In this document: one piece after another, positions 33,343-42,300 of the stretch
Layout: the number at the start of each line of letters is the position of its first letter
How positions within the stretch are numbered: the first letter of the stretch is position 1
Source: Afipia birgiae 34632
Lineage (GTDB): Bacteria; Pseudomonadota; Alphaproteobacteria; Rhizobiales; Xanthobacteraceae
Direction of reading: 5' to 3'
Assembly: GCF_000308295.2 (NCBI RefSeq)
Contig: NZ_HG326652.1
Location: 612,561 to 676,560 of the forward strand
Length of the DNA stretch: 64,000 bases
Position numbers and translations under genes: made by a program
Notes under the pieces: generated by a model
The model's database searches: none
Told to the model about the DNA's origin: nothing
Seen by the model: the letters and a program-made list of their open reading frames with translations, nothing else

Positions 33343-34030
33343 CCTTCTCGTCCCGCCCTGTCATGAGGGGCGTTTCGCGATCGTCACGATACGCGGGGCG
33401 GGATGCGGTGGCCGCTTGCGGCGCTCGGTTCGTGGCTGTGAAAAGCACCGCGAACGACGACGGCGCCGAGCGCGTCTTCCGCGAAAGTGGGGACCGGTTT
33501 CGCGGCCGGAAGACGCGCCAATTGTATTGGGGCGTTTTCTGATCGGCGAACCGGAAGTCCACTTCGCCGGAAAACGCCCAGGCGGACGGCTGAAGTCGCG
33601 TGGTCCCGGCGTCGCGGTGCTGACGTCGAAAGGAGCGGGAGGGTCTGTCGCCCTTGTGGCGGTGGAAGTCACTCACGATCCAGAACGGTGGCGAAAGAGC
33701 CGTCCACCGGGGAGAGCGCGGAATAAGCCGTTCCAACCATTGCGTGCGGGACGCCGGATGCCTCCGGCGCAACCGTGGTGACTAACTCGTGTGCTTTTTA
33801 CTTTGCACACGAGGCTGCGGATGCGCTTGCGCATCCGGCGTTCCGCGCGCCCTCATTTCGAGGGCGAAGGAAACGAGGAATTCGGGCGCCCCCGCGCCTT
33901 TCAAACAACAGGGGTGATGGCGTATGGCTTCATGAAAACGGGGAGATGAAGCACAACGCGCATCACACATTCAATGTCGTCCACACCTGCGCGGGGACGA
34001 CGCGGGTGATTGTTGTGTGCACCGGCACCC
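33343..34030. repeat. Dispersed Bradyrhizobiaceae-type repeat region, non-coding
   Basis: About 690 bases without a believable gene. Stretches such as CCCGCCCTGTCATGAGGGGC, the run after CACTCACGATCCAGAACGG, and GACTAACTCGTGTGC I recognise from sequences repeated many times in Bradyrhizobium-like genomes. Open frames on both strands are products of GC-rich composition. Several inner palindromes (for example near 33780-33840) suggest structured RNA. Confidence 0.6.
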
Positions 34031-34034
34031 AAAG

Positions 34035-34057
34035 AAAACCCCGCCGAAGCGGGTTTT
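34035..34057 (-). terminator. Terminator of the small secreted protein gene
   Basis: CCCGC, loop CGAA, GCGGG with AAAA on the left and TTTT on the right; works on either strand. Read on the minus strand it follows the 34077-34331 gene and runs into GGGGTTTTCTTTG. Confidence 0.78.
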
Positions 34058-34076
34058 GAATTGTGTGGCTGCGCGC

Positions 34077-34331
34077 TCACCACCAGGTGCGGCAGACGCG
34101 GTTTGGACCCCAGTAACGGCAGCGGCGGACCACCGGCGGGCGAACGACGACAACGCCACGGTTCGCGCGGCAGCCGCCATAGGGGCCGCGATGGAAGCCG
34201 GGACCACAACCGCCTGCGATCTGGATCACGTCAATACCGCCGCCGGAAGCGGGAGCCAGGGGCATTGCGTTGGCGGCGCTGAAACCGGCCGCGGAGACTG
34301 CGAGAAGGGTTGCTGCGAACAACGTTTTCAT
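34077..34331 (-). CDS. Small secreted Gly/Cys-rich protein (GCG family)
   Basis: An 84-residue exported protein. The signal peptide ends AANA (residues 1-22). The mature part starts MPLAPASGGG and has IAGGCGPGFHRGPYGGCR with two cysteines, then an Arg-rich tail with a third and fourth Cys (RRCRYWG, VCRTWW). This matches small periplasmic GCG-type proteins abundant in Bradyrhizobiaceae. GGAAGGA six bases before ATG 34331. Function unknown. Confidence 0.82.
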   Translation of the reverse strand: MKTLFAATLLAVSAAGFSAANAMPLAPASGGGIDVIQIAGGCGPGFHRGPYGGCRANRGVVVVRPPVVRRCRYWGPNRVCRTWW

Positions 34332-34361
34332 GGGGATCCTTCCAGGGTCATCGTGTTGCAT

Positions 34362-34613
34362 GTTGCGATGAGTTCCGGCCCGGCCGGGGCTGACCCGGAA
34401 TCATGTCGCCCGGCCTCGGCCGGTAACGGGACACTATTCTGCCGAATATAGACACAGGATGAACCGATTGTGGTCGCAGACACCGGTCAGGGCCTGTTTG
34501 CTGCAGAGGCAAACAGCCTGGCCGCGATGGCGAATCTGGCGTCCGCCCAGTTCAGTTTCCATTCATGCGTGCTGCGGAATTCTTCCGATCAAGAAAACAT
34601 CGGAGGACGCATC
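34362..34613. other. Intergenic region, no gene seen
   Basis: 252 bases upstream of two divergent small secreted-protein genes. It probably holds both promoters. A frame from 34470 runs into the downstream gene but has no coding character before its ATG. Confidence 0.45.
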
Positions 34614-34892
34614 ATGGACCGCCGCGTTTTTCTCAAGTTCGCATTTGGTATCGCTGCCGCAGGCGCAGCAACTATCGCAACCGCGCGCGCGGCTCCACTC
34701 GCACCGCTGACCGGCAAGCCGATTGAGCCGAACCAACTGCCGCAAAACGCCGTCGCCAACGACGACGATCTGAATGAAGCGCAGATCGAGCAGGTGCGGT
34801 GGGGACGTCGCCGCGGCTGGGGCCATCGTCACTGGGGATGGCGTCGCCGCCGCCGCTTCTATCGCCGGCGCTACTGGCGTCGCCGCTGGTAA
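34614..34892 (+). CDS. Tat-exported small protein with Arg/Trp-rich tail
   Basis: A 92-residue protein with a twin-arginine type signal (DRRVFLKFAFGIAAAGAA, ending near ARA), a short acidic linker (NDDDLNEAQIEQ) and about 32 residues of almost only Arg, Trp, Gly, His and Tyr (RRGWGHRHWGWRRRRRFYRR). GGAGG eight bases before ATG 34614 fixes the start. Function unknown; the tail could bind polyanions or membranes. Confidence 0.8.
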   Translation: MDRRVFLKFAFGIAAAGAATIATARAAPLAPLTGKPIEPNQLPQNAVANDDDLNEAQIEQVRWGRRRGWGHRHWGWRRRRRFYRRRYWRRRW

Positions 34893-34912
34893 GTCGCAGC
34901 CGAGTTGACGAG

Positions 34913-34940
34913 CCCCGGCTGATTCAGCCGGGGTTTCACT
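34913..34940. terminator. Bidirectional terminator between convergent small genes
   Basis: Stem CCCCGGCTGA / TCAGCCGGGG with a one-base loop, followed by TTTCACTTT. Serves the Tat gene and probably also the convergent gene at 34941. Confidence 0.8.
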
Positions 34941-35204
34941 TTACTCGCGGCGGCATTTGCCCACAAGGTTGCGGCGGTATCCGACCGGACATTTGCGGGC
35001 GAACATCCGCATTAATCTCGGTCCTTCCGGTTGCGGGCGGCAGACCCCGCTGGAGAGACGATGGAATCCGATGCCGCATCCGTCCTTCACCGCCACCACA
35101 TCGCCGCGCGCGGTGACCGCAGGCGAGGCGAGCGGCATGGCCTGAACAGCTCCCGCGCCGGCCATTGCGGCCGCGAGGAAGACTGCTGCAAGAAACGTCT
35201 TCAT
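34941..35204 (-). CDS. Small secreted Cys-containing protein (GCG-like)
   Basis: An 87-residue exported protein. The signal peptide ends VQA (residues 1-22), and a mature MPLASPAVTARGD start closely parallels the gene at 34077. DGCGIGFHRLSSGVCRPQPE and KCPVGYRRNLVGKCRRE supply four cysteines in two pairs. Function unknown. It is a paralogue-like partner of 34077-34331. Confidence 0.82.
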   Translation of the reverse strand: MKTFLAAVFLAAAMAGAGAVQAMPLASPAVTARGDVVAVKDGCGIGFHRLSSGVCRPQPEGPRLMRMFARKCPVGYRRNLVGKCRRE

Positions 35205-35220
35205 CCTCGCCTCTCAGCGA

Positions 35221-36087
35221 TCAAAGCTTCGGTGCGTTGCCGAGCGGGGTCTTGTTGAGGGCTTCGTTCTTCTCGGCCGCGAAAGCGTCCGCATCGATCT
35301 TCGCCGCGCTGATGATCTGCTTGAAGTCGATCAGCGTGAACTCGGTCTTGCTGACACGGTCCGGCGTGATGCCCGGCGAAATCTCCACGCTTAGGACTCC
35401 GTCGCAATTCGCGCCCTTGGCTTCAGCGGCCAGCTTGTCGAGCGTCTTGTCCGACGTCTGCGCGCGCTTCAGCACAGCCACGCAGCTTCCACGTCCGTTG
35501 GCGTCATTGAGCGCGACCGCGGCCTTGGGGTTGATCGGAGCGTTGAGCGCTTCGAGTGCGGAAGCAGGGGTGTACTTCTGCTTCACCGACATCACCTTGC
35601 CGCCCTTGTAGAAGTAATACATGCGTCCGTCGCCGATCAGGGTCGGTGCTCCGTATTTCGTGGTCACGCGCTCGATCATTTCGGCCTTGGGGGGCTGCTT
35701 GCCGGAGGCGAAACCCAGATCGCGCGCAATGTAATAGGCGCGGTTGGCGCTGGCGGGCGACGAAAATACTGCCATCATCGATTCGCCGGGATGGTTGCTG
35801 GTCGCTGGCGACACGAACTTCATCGAGGTGACATAGGTCACGTTGGTGCCGCCGAATTTCTGCTGAGCGATCTCCGGTTTCACGCCCGGCAGATCTTTCA
35901 GGTAGGTCTCGAAAATCGGAGAAGCCTTGCTGCCTTCGGTGTTGCTCGACAGGCCGACAATGTCAGGCTGAAGCTTTGCGGAAAATGCAGTTTCGGGTGA
36001 CTTCGGCTTGATTTCGTAAGCCCAGCCCGTGGCCGGAGCCGTGACCGAAAACAGCGCGACAAATGCGATTAACCCACTGCGAAACAT
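35221..36087 (-). CDS. Secreted protein of unknown function, 288 residues
   Basis: The signal peptide ends near GWA (residues about 1-23). The mature protein has ETYLKDLPGVKPEIAQQKFG, a central segment (YYIARDLGFASGKQPPK) and a Lys/Ala-rich end. Two cysteines (GSCVAVL, ANCDGVL) could pair. I do not recognise a family. It lies 16 bases upstream of the previous gene on the same strand, so cotranscription is possible. Confidence 0.72.
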   Translation of the reverse strand: MFRSGLIAFVALFSVTAPATGWAYEIKPKSPETAFSAKLQPDIVGLSSNTEGSKASPIFETYLKDLPGVKPEIAQQKFGGTNVTYVTSMKFVSPATSNHPGESMMAVFSSPASANRAYYIARDLGFASGKQPPKAEMIERVTTKYGAPTLIGDGRMYYFYKGGKVMSVKQKYTPASALEALNAPINPKAAVALNDANGRGSCVAVLKRAQTSDKTLDKLAAEAKGANCDGVLSVEISPGITPDRVSKTEFTLIDFKQIISAAKIDADAFAAEKNEALNKTPLGNAPKL

Positions 36088-36183
36088 GGAACACCCTGTC
36101 AGAAATTCGGGACATCAAAAGCGCGAAAAGCGCGGCGAATTACGCCAATTTTTGCTCGGCGCTGTCAACTGCGGATTGTTGCA

Positions 36184-36873
36184 TTAATCGCCCGGCGCGC
36201 CGAACAATGCGTTAAAGCGTGTGGCGCCTTTCGGTGAAAACGTCACGACGCGGTTGCCTTTTTCGCGCTTCGCCCAGTTCAACTCGTAGAATCGCGACAG
36301 GATCGCCGCGCCGAGCGAGCCTGCGAGATGGCTTCGCCGGACGCTCCAGTCGAGGCAGGTCTTGCACAGGGGACGGCGAGATCCGCCGAGGGCCGGCAGG
36401 TCGATGCCGAGATCGGCGACAAACCGCTCCCCTTGGGACGTAAGCGCAACGCTGTCCTTCTGGGCGCGCAGCAACCCTTTCTCCGTCATGGAGTCGAGCA
36501 TCCGCACGCCCAAATCGCCCGCGAGATGATCGTAGCAGACACGGGCACGGCGCAGCCCGGGATCGGAGGGGCCAGTTCGAACCCGCAGGTGACCGGCGCG
36601 GGCGGCGAGCCCCATCAATCCCTCAAGCACCGTGGCGACGTCGGGGCCGGAGAGCCGGAAATAGCGATGACGGCCCTGTTTTTCCGGGACGACGAGGTGC
36701 CCCGCCTCGAGTTTGGCAAGATGCGAACTCGCGGTTTGCGGTGTGATGCCTGCTTCCTGCGCGAGTTCGGTCGCGGTGAGGGCGCGTCCGCTCATCAGCG
36801 CAGTCAGCATGTTGGAGCGCGCGGGATCGCCGACAAGCGAGGCGATCATGGCCATGTCCGGTCCTGCTTTCAT
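36184..36873 (-). CDS. ArsR-family winged-helix regulator
   Basis: A 229-residue regulator. The ArsR-type winged helix is at residues about 8-85 (LVGDPARSNMLTALM, ELAQEAGITPQTASSHLAKL, KQGRHRYFRLSG). The long C-terminal part carries Cys-x-x-Cys (CKTCLDWSVRRSHLAG), a known subclass whose signal is uncertain. It is divergent from a NIPSNAP gene, with a perfect palindrome immediately before its start, so it most likely represses both. The ligand is unknown. Confidence 0.9.
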   Translation of the reverse strand: MKAGPDMAMIASLVGDPARSNMLTALMSGRALTATELAQEAGITPQTASSHLAKLEAGHLVVPEKQGRHRYFRLSGPDVATVLEGLMGLAARAGHLRVRTGPSDPGLRRARVCYDHLAGDLGVRMLDSMTEKGLLRAQKDSVALTSQGERFVADLGIDLPALGGSRRPLCKTCLDWSVRRSHLAGSLGAAILSRFYELNWAKREKGNRVVTFSPKGATRFNALFGAPGD

Positions 36874-36874
36874 A

Positions 36875-36892
36875 CTTCGATCCTAGTCGAAG
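36875..36892. promoter_or_regulatory. Palindromic operator for the ArsR-type regulator
   Basis: CTTCGA-TCCTAG-TCGAAG with perfect 6-base arms, one base upstream of the regulator start codon and 50 bases before the divergent gene. Size and symmetry fit an ArsR dimer site (inference). Confidence 0.65.
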
Positions 36893-36942
36893 CATTCACG
36901 TCAGGCAACGGTCTAGGGTCTGTTCCGGACAAGGAGCATCCC

Positions 36943-37251
36943 ATGACCGTTACCGTTTTCATCCGCTACCAGCTCGATCCGTTCAAGCGGCATATGTTTG
37001 AAGCCTATGCGCAGCGGTGGCTCACGATCATTCCGAAATGCGGAGGCGATCTGCTTGGCTACTGGATGCCGCATGAAGGCACCGACAACATCGCATTCGG
37101 GCTTATCTCGTTTCCGAGTCTGGCAGAGTACGAATCCTATCGCGCCCGGCTAAAAGCCGATGCGGAGGGTGTTGCAAATTTCAGTTTCGCGCTGGAGCAC
37201 AAGTTCATCCTGTCGGAGGAGCGAACCTTTTTGCGGCAGGTGCAGGGCTGA
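36943..37251 (+). CDS. NIPSNAP family protein
   Basis: A 102-residue ferredoxin-like dimeric barrel protein of the NIPSNAP group (VFIRYQLDPFKRHMFEAYAQ, CGGDLLGYWMPHEG, FGLISFPSLAEYESYR). Often found next to oxidoreductases; no reaction known. AAGGAG seven bases before ATG 36943. Probably controlled by the divergent ArsR-type regulator. Confidence 0.88.
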   Translation: MTVTVFIRYQLDPFKRHMFEAYAQRWLTIIPKCGGDLLGYWMPHEGTDNIAFGLISFPSLAEYESYRARLKADAEGVANFSFALEHKFILSEERTFLRQVQG

Positions 37252-37347
37252 CGCGCCGTCATGCCGATTGATTTCACATGGCATCAACGGCATCGTCGGC
37301 CTTGGCGTCAAAGACATTGAAAATAATATCGCCCTGGAGGACTAGGA

Positions 37348-38184
37348 ATGCCGGTTTCAACAGCCCAGAAGCGCGCGGATTTCAAAAAACTTCATGAGAG
37401 CGGCTGCTTTGTGCTGCCCAACCCGTGGGACGTGGGCAGCGCCCAATTGTTGCAGGGGATGGGTTTCAAGGCGCTCGCTTCGACGAGTTCAGGCTTCGCC
37501 TGGTCGATCGGGCATCCCGACAACAAGGTAACCTGCGACGATGTTCTGACGCATCTGAAAGCGCTGTGTGATGCCACGGACATTCCCGTGAATGCCGATT
37601 TCGAGGCGGGTTTTGCGCACGATCCCGAAGGAGTAGCGGCGAACGTGGCGCGTGGCGTTGAGACCGGTGTGGCGGGATTGTCGATCGAAGACTCGACCGG
37701 CGACGCGTCGGCTCCTCTCTACGAAATGACACTCGCGGTCGGGCGCATGCGTGCGGCACGCTCGGCAATCGATGCAAAAGGTGGCGATGTCGTGCTGGTG
37801 GGACGATGCGAGAGCTTTCTCATCGGCCAGCCCGATCTCAAGGCCACCATCGCGCGGTTGATTGCCTACGCCGAGGCCGGCGCGGATTGCCTGTATGTGC
37901 CGGGCATCAGAACCAGGGAGCAGATCGCGGCGGTTGTGAAAGAACTGGCGCCGAAACCGATCAATGTGCTGTGGGGCGGGCCCGGCATGACGCAGGCAGA
38001 ACTGGCCGATATGGGCGTGCGCCGTATCAGCGTTGGTGGCGCGCTCGCGCGCACGGCCTGGGGTGCCTTCATGAAAGCTGCGCGGGAAATTGCCGACAGT
38101 GGATCGTTTGCCGGAATGGCTCAGGCTGTACCGCACGGTGAGATCAATGGCTTCTTTTCAAAAGCCATCAAGGAGCGAAAATAA
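37348..38184 (+). CDS. PEP-mutase/isocitrate-lyase superfamily enzyme
   Basis: A 278-residue TIM-barrel enzyme. Family marks: LPNPWDVGSAQLLQGMGFKA, the DFEAGF metal-site segment, GLSIEDSTG, and LVGRCESFL. It has the size of phosphonomutase-like proteins and of oxaloacetate or 2-methylisocitrate-lyase relatives, but lacks the KKCGH-type lyase motif, so the reaction is open. ATG 37348 follows GGAGG. An intrinsic terminator follows at 38198. Confidence 0.9.
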   Translation: MPVSTAQKRADFKKLHESGCFVLPNPWDVGSAQLLQGMGFKALASTSSGFAWSIGHPDNKVTCDDVLTHLKALCDATDIPVNADFEAGFAHDPEGVAANVARGVETGVAGLSIEDSTGDASAPLYEMTLAVGRMRAARSAIDAKGGDVVLVGRCESFLIGQPDLKATIARLIAYAEAGADCLYVPGIRTREQIAAVVKELAPKPINVLWGGPGMTQAELADMGVRRISVGGALARTAWGAFMKAAREIADSGSFAGMAQAVPHGEINGFFSKAIKERK

Positions 38185-38197
38185 TAGACCAAGAATA

Positions 38198-38231
38198 AGC
38201 GGGCATCCGTGAAGATGCCCGCTCTGATTTT
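38198..38231 (+). terminator. Intrinsic terminator
   Basis: Stem AGCGGGCATC / GATGCCCGCT with a CGTGAA loop, followed by CTGATTTT. Ends the 37348 gene. Confidence 0.8.
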
Positions 38232-38244
38232 CAAGCCGTCGAGG

Positions 38245-38661
38245 TTAGTTGCTTGACGGTGCGCCAGCCGGAGCCGGGTTGTTCTGCGGGGCGGCCGGAG
38301 CCGGATTGTTCATCGCCGGCGGAGAAGCGGGCTGTGCAGGGCGCATTGTCGAGCCGGTGGTCTGGCCAGCCGGAGCACGAGGTGCCCGCGCCGTGCCGCC
38401 TGACGGCGAGGCCGGCGTTGTTTGCGCGGTCGGCGTTGCATCAGGTGATGTGCTGGACGTGTTCAGCCCGTAGAACACCACGCCAAGAATTGCGACCAGC
38501 GCGATCGCGAACAACGCGATGCGTCCGCCACCGGCGGGTCCTTCAGCCAGCTCGGGATCTGCCTGAAGTTCGTTGTCGAACTGATCCGCGCGGCGGCGGA
38601 GCAACTCATCGTTGGTCGGCGCTGCGCTGTAGGGATCGTTGGGGTTACGCTCGATTGCCAT
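38245..38661 (-). CDS. Single-pass membrane protein with Pro/Ala-rich exterior
   Basis: A 138-residue protein: acidic/basic N-terminus (NDELLRRRADQFDNELQAD), one membrane helix (residues about 47-66, ALFAIALVAILGVVFYGL) and a low-complexity Thr/Pro/Ala/Asn tail facing outward. Function unknown. It is followed upstream on the same strand by another single-pass small protein (38779). Confidence 0.72.
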   Translation of the reverse strand: MAIERNPNDPYSAAPTNDELLRRRADQFDNELQADPELAEGPAGGGRIALFAIALVAILGVVFYGLNTSSTSPDATPTAQTTPASPSGGTARAPRAPAGQTTGSTMRPAQPASPPAMNNPAPAAPQNNPAPAGAPSSN

Positions 38662-38778
38662 GGATCATTCCTCCAGTCGGTGCATCTTCAGAGACAATCA
38701 CTGGATACCGAAGACGTTCCCCCGATATCCCGCTATCATTCGGGTTCACTGATGCTCGGAACTTTGCGGATTGTAATG

Positions 38779-39015
38779 TCATCGGGTAATCGAGCCTGTG
38801 GTCTGGCCCGTTGTTATCGCGGGGTTCGCGGAAGTTTGATGCGAGGCAGGGTTCATGCGCGCCAGAACAAGGGCGAGAACCACAAGCAACGCGACGCCGA
38901 TAAGCGCCTTGATGGGCTTACCCTGCTGATACTCGAATTTCTCGGTTGTCCGGACGGGTTTGCCGTTGCTGGCTCCTTTACCGTTCGACGACCAATCGTT
39001 TGCTGACAGGGTCAT
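38779..39015 (-). CDS. Small single-pass membrane protein, 78 residues
   Basis: N-terminus polar (MTLSANDWSSNGKGASNGKP), one helix (about residues 36-54, LIGVALLVVLALVLA), then a short Ser/Thr-rich tail. GGAGGA nine bases before ATG 39015. The tail GQTTGSITR repeats a motif found in the 38245 gene (GQTTGST), so the two may be related. Function unknown. Confidence 0.65.
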   Translation of the reverse strand: MTLSANDWSSNGKGASNGKPVRTTEKFEYQQGKPIKALIGVALLVVLALVLARMNPASHQTSANPAITTGQTTGSITR

Positions 39016-39392
39016 GATCAAAATCCTCCGCTCGTCTGCGCAACCCGTTGAGACCGGGTTTGCCTTGGTGGAGGTCAACGGTCACCCGTTGGGACCGTTC
39101 CGGAGGAGCCTTGCATCGGGGGCGGGTCAGAGTTGCAACGGGCAATTGCACTGCAGCGAGTCGTCGCGATCCCCGAACGAGCGCCAAACGGCCCGCAATG
39201 TCCTTTCGACGTCAGGCATAAAAGCGACACAACAGGTCGAGTTGGGCTGAAAAGCGAACCAAAAATTGCGTTTCAAAACAAAGGTCTGATGAATGCGATT
39301 TAGGATGTGCTGGAAACAAAAAGCGACATAGACTGGTTCTAAGTAGACTCGTGACGTTGCAAACAAGAGCCCGGCAAAGAGGCAGTCGAATT
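39016..39392. other. Intergenic region upstream of the oxidoreductase gene
   Basis: 377 bases, AT-richer near its right end (39230-39350). It should hold the promoter of the catabolic gene string, but I cannot place the boxes. No RNA gene or small coding frame is convincing. Confidence 0.45.
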
Positions 39393-42300
39393 ATGGGAAT
39401 CAATCAAGGGCCGATCAGTCTTGATCAGAAGTATACGCAGGCATCGGGGCACGTTTTTCTGACCGGCATTCAGGCTTTGGTCCGGTTGCCGATGGCGCAG
39501 GTCAGGCGCGATCGGGCAGCGGGCCTGAACACCGCAGGATTCGTCACCGGCTATCGCGGGTCACCTCTTGGCGGCTACGACCAGCAACTTCACGCAGCTC
39601 GCAAGCATCTCGCCCAGTACGATGTGAAATTCCAGCCGGGCGTCAATGAAGACCTCGCTGCGACCGCGATCTGGGGTTCGCAGCAACTCAATCTGTCGCC
39701 GGGTGCGAAGTTCGACGGCATTACCGGCATCTGGTACGGCAAGGGCCCCGGCGTCGATCGCTGCGGCGACGTATTCCGTCATGGCAATGCGGCGGGTTCG
39801 GCCAAGAATGGCGGCGTTCTCTGTCTCGCGGGCGACGACCACGGCGCTAAATCATCGACCGTGCCGCATCAGTCGGACCATGCCTTCATCTCTGCGCTGA
39901 TGCCGTATCTCTATCCGTCGAGCATCCACGAGATGATCGAGATGGGTCTGCTCGGTATCGCGATGTCGCGTTACTCCGGCTGTTGGGTCGGCATGAAGGT
40001 CATCACCGAAACGGTGGAAACCACGGCGGAAATCGATCTTACCGACGAGATGACACCGTTCATCATTCCGACTGATTTCGAGATGCCCCCGGGCGGCCTC
40101 AATCTGCGCTGGCCGGACGACCGCTACGCGCAGGACAAGCGCCTGCAGGATTATAAAGGATTTGCCGCAGTCGCCTTTGCGCGCGCCAACAGAATCAATC
40201 GCGTGACGATGGATTCGCCGAACGCGCGGTTCGGCATCATGGCGTCCGGCAAGAGTTATGAAGATATCCGGCAGGCGCTGCGTGAACTCGGCATCACGCC
40301 GGAGGTCGCCGCCAAGATCGGTATTCGGCTTTACAAGATCGGCATGCCATGGCCGCTGGAGCCGGAAGGCGTGCGCGCGTTTGCCGTCGGCCTCGAGGAA
40401 ATCTTCATCGTCGAGGAACGCCGCGAGATCGTCGAGAACCAGGTCAAGCAGGAGCTGTTCAACTGGCGCGACGATGTGCGCCCGCGCATCATCGGCAAGA
40501 TGGACAATCACGACAAGCGCTTCCTGCCATTTGCCGAAGAGCTCAGCGTCGCGTCGCTGGCAAGTTCGCTGACCGAGCGGCTGCTGCAGCTCGACCTCAA
40601 TCCTGAAATCGTCGCGATGCTGCGCGCCAAGGCCGACTGGTTCAACGGCCGGCAGGCGACCCAGGTTCAGGCGATCGCGCCAGTCACGCGCACCCCGTAT
40701 TTCTGCTCGGGCTGCCCGCACAATTCATCGACCAAGGTGCCGGAAGGCAGCCGTGCGATGGCCGGCATCGGCTGCCACTTCATGGCGCTGTGGATGGACC
40801 GCAACACCGAGACCTTCACGCATATGGGCGGGGAGGGCGTGCCATGGGTCGGCATCGCGCCTTTCACCAACGAGAAGCATGTCTTCGTCAATCTTGGCGA
40901 CGGCACGTATTTCCACTCGGGCAGCCTCGCGATCCGGCAGGCGGTCGCATCCAAGGCAAACATCACCTACAAAATTCTCTACAATGACGCGACGGCGATG
41001 ACCGGCGGCCAGCATGTCGATGGCGAGCTCTCGCCGCAGCAGGTCACGTTCCAGCTTCACAGCGAGGGCATCCGCGACATTTATCTCGTGTCGGAAAATC
41101 CCGACGCCTATCCGGCGTCCGACATTGCACCGGGTACCAAGGTTGCGCACCGGGACCAGCTCGATGAAGTCCAGCGCACGCTCCGCGAAGTGCCGGGCTG
41201 CTCGGCCATTGTCTTCGTGCAGACCTGCGCCGCCGAGAAACGTCGCCGCCGCAAGCGCGGTCTGATGGAAGATCCGTCAAAGCGTATCTTCATCAATTCG
41301 TCCGTCTGCGAAGGCTGTGGCGATTGCTCGGTGCAGTCGAATTGCATTTCGGTCGAGCCGCTGGAAACTGAGCTGGGGCGCAAGCGCACCATCAACCAGT
41401 CAAGCTGCAACAAGGATTATTCCTGTGTGAAGGGCTTCTGTCCGTCCTTCGTCACCGTTGAAGGCGCCACATTGCGCAAGCGCGCGCCGGTCGCCGTTGA
41501 TGATTTCGGCGAACTGCCCGCACCATCCAGCGTTCCGTCGCTCGACAGGCCGTACAACATTGCCGTTGGCGGCGTGGGCGGCACGGGCGTGCTGACCATC
41601 GGTGCGCTGCTCGGGATGGCAGCTCACATCGAAGGCAAGGCGAGCATGATCCTCGATATGTCGGGGCTCGCGCAAAAGGGTGGGGCGGTGCTGAGCCATG
41701 TGCGGTTGTCGAAGAATACCGCCGACGTCACCTGTTCACGTATCGTGACCGGCACTGCCGACTTGCTGATTGCGGCCGATGAGGTGGTGGCCGTCGCCAA
41801 GGAAACGATTACGCTGGCGGAGTCGTCGCGCACCTATGGCGTCATCAATACGCATCTCATTCCGATTGCTGATTTCATCCAGAACCGTGACTTCGATTTC
41901 CAGCGCGGCAAGGTCAATCGGGTGCTGGAAAATGCGCTCCGCAAGGACTCCGCGTTCCTCGATTTCACCAAGCCCGCCGAGGCTCTGCTGGGAGACTCGA
42001 TCGCGACGAATATGATGATGATGGGCTACGCCTATCAGAAGGGCTTGTTGCCGGTCGGCGCAGAAGCCATCGAGCAGGCGATCGAACTCAATGCGGTGTC
42101 GATCAAGATGAACACCCAGGCGTTCCGTCTTGGCCGCCTTGCGGCGCACGATCCCGCACGGCTTGCTGCAATGATGAAGGGCGATGAGCCCGAGGCGCCG
42201 AAGACTCTCGATCAGATGACGCTCGACGAGGTCATCGCGCATCGCACGCAGTTGCTGACCGATTATCAGAGCGCTGCCTATGCGGCACGCTATCGTAATC

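Noticed and set aside
33302..34059. Several open frames on both strands in the dispersed repeat
   Set aside because: Arg/Pro/Ser-rich, no ribosome binding sites, all in multi-copy-type non-coding sequence.
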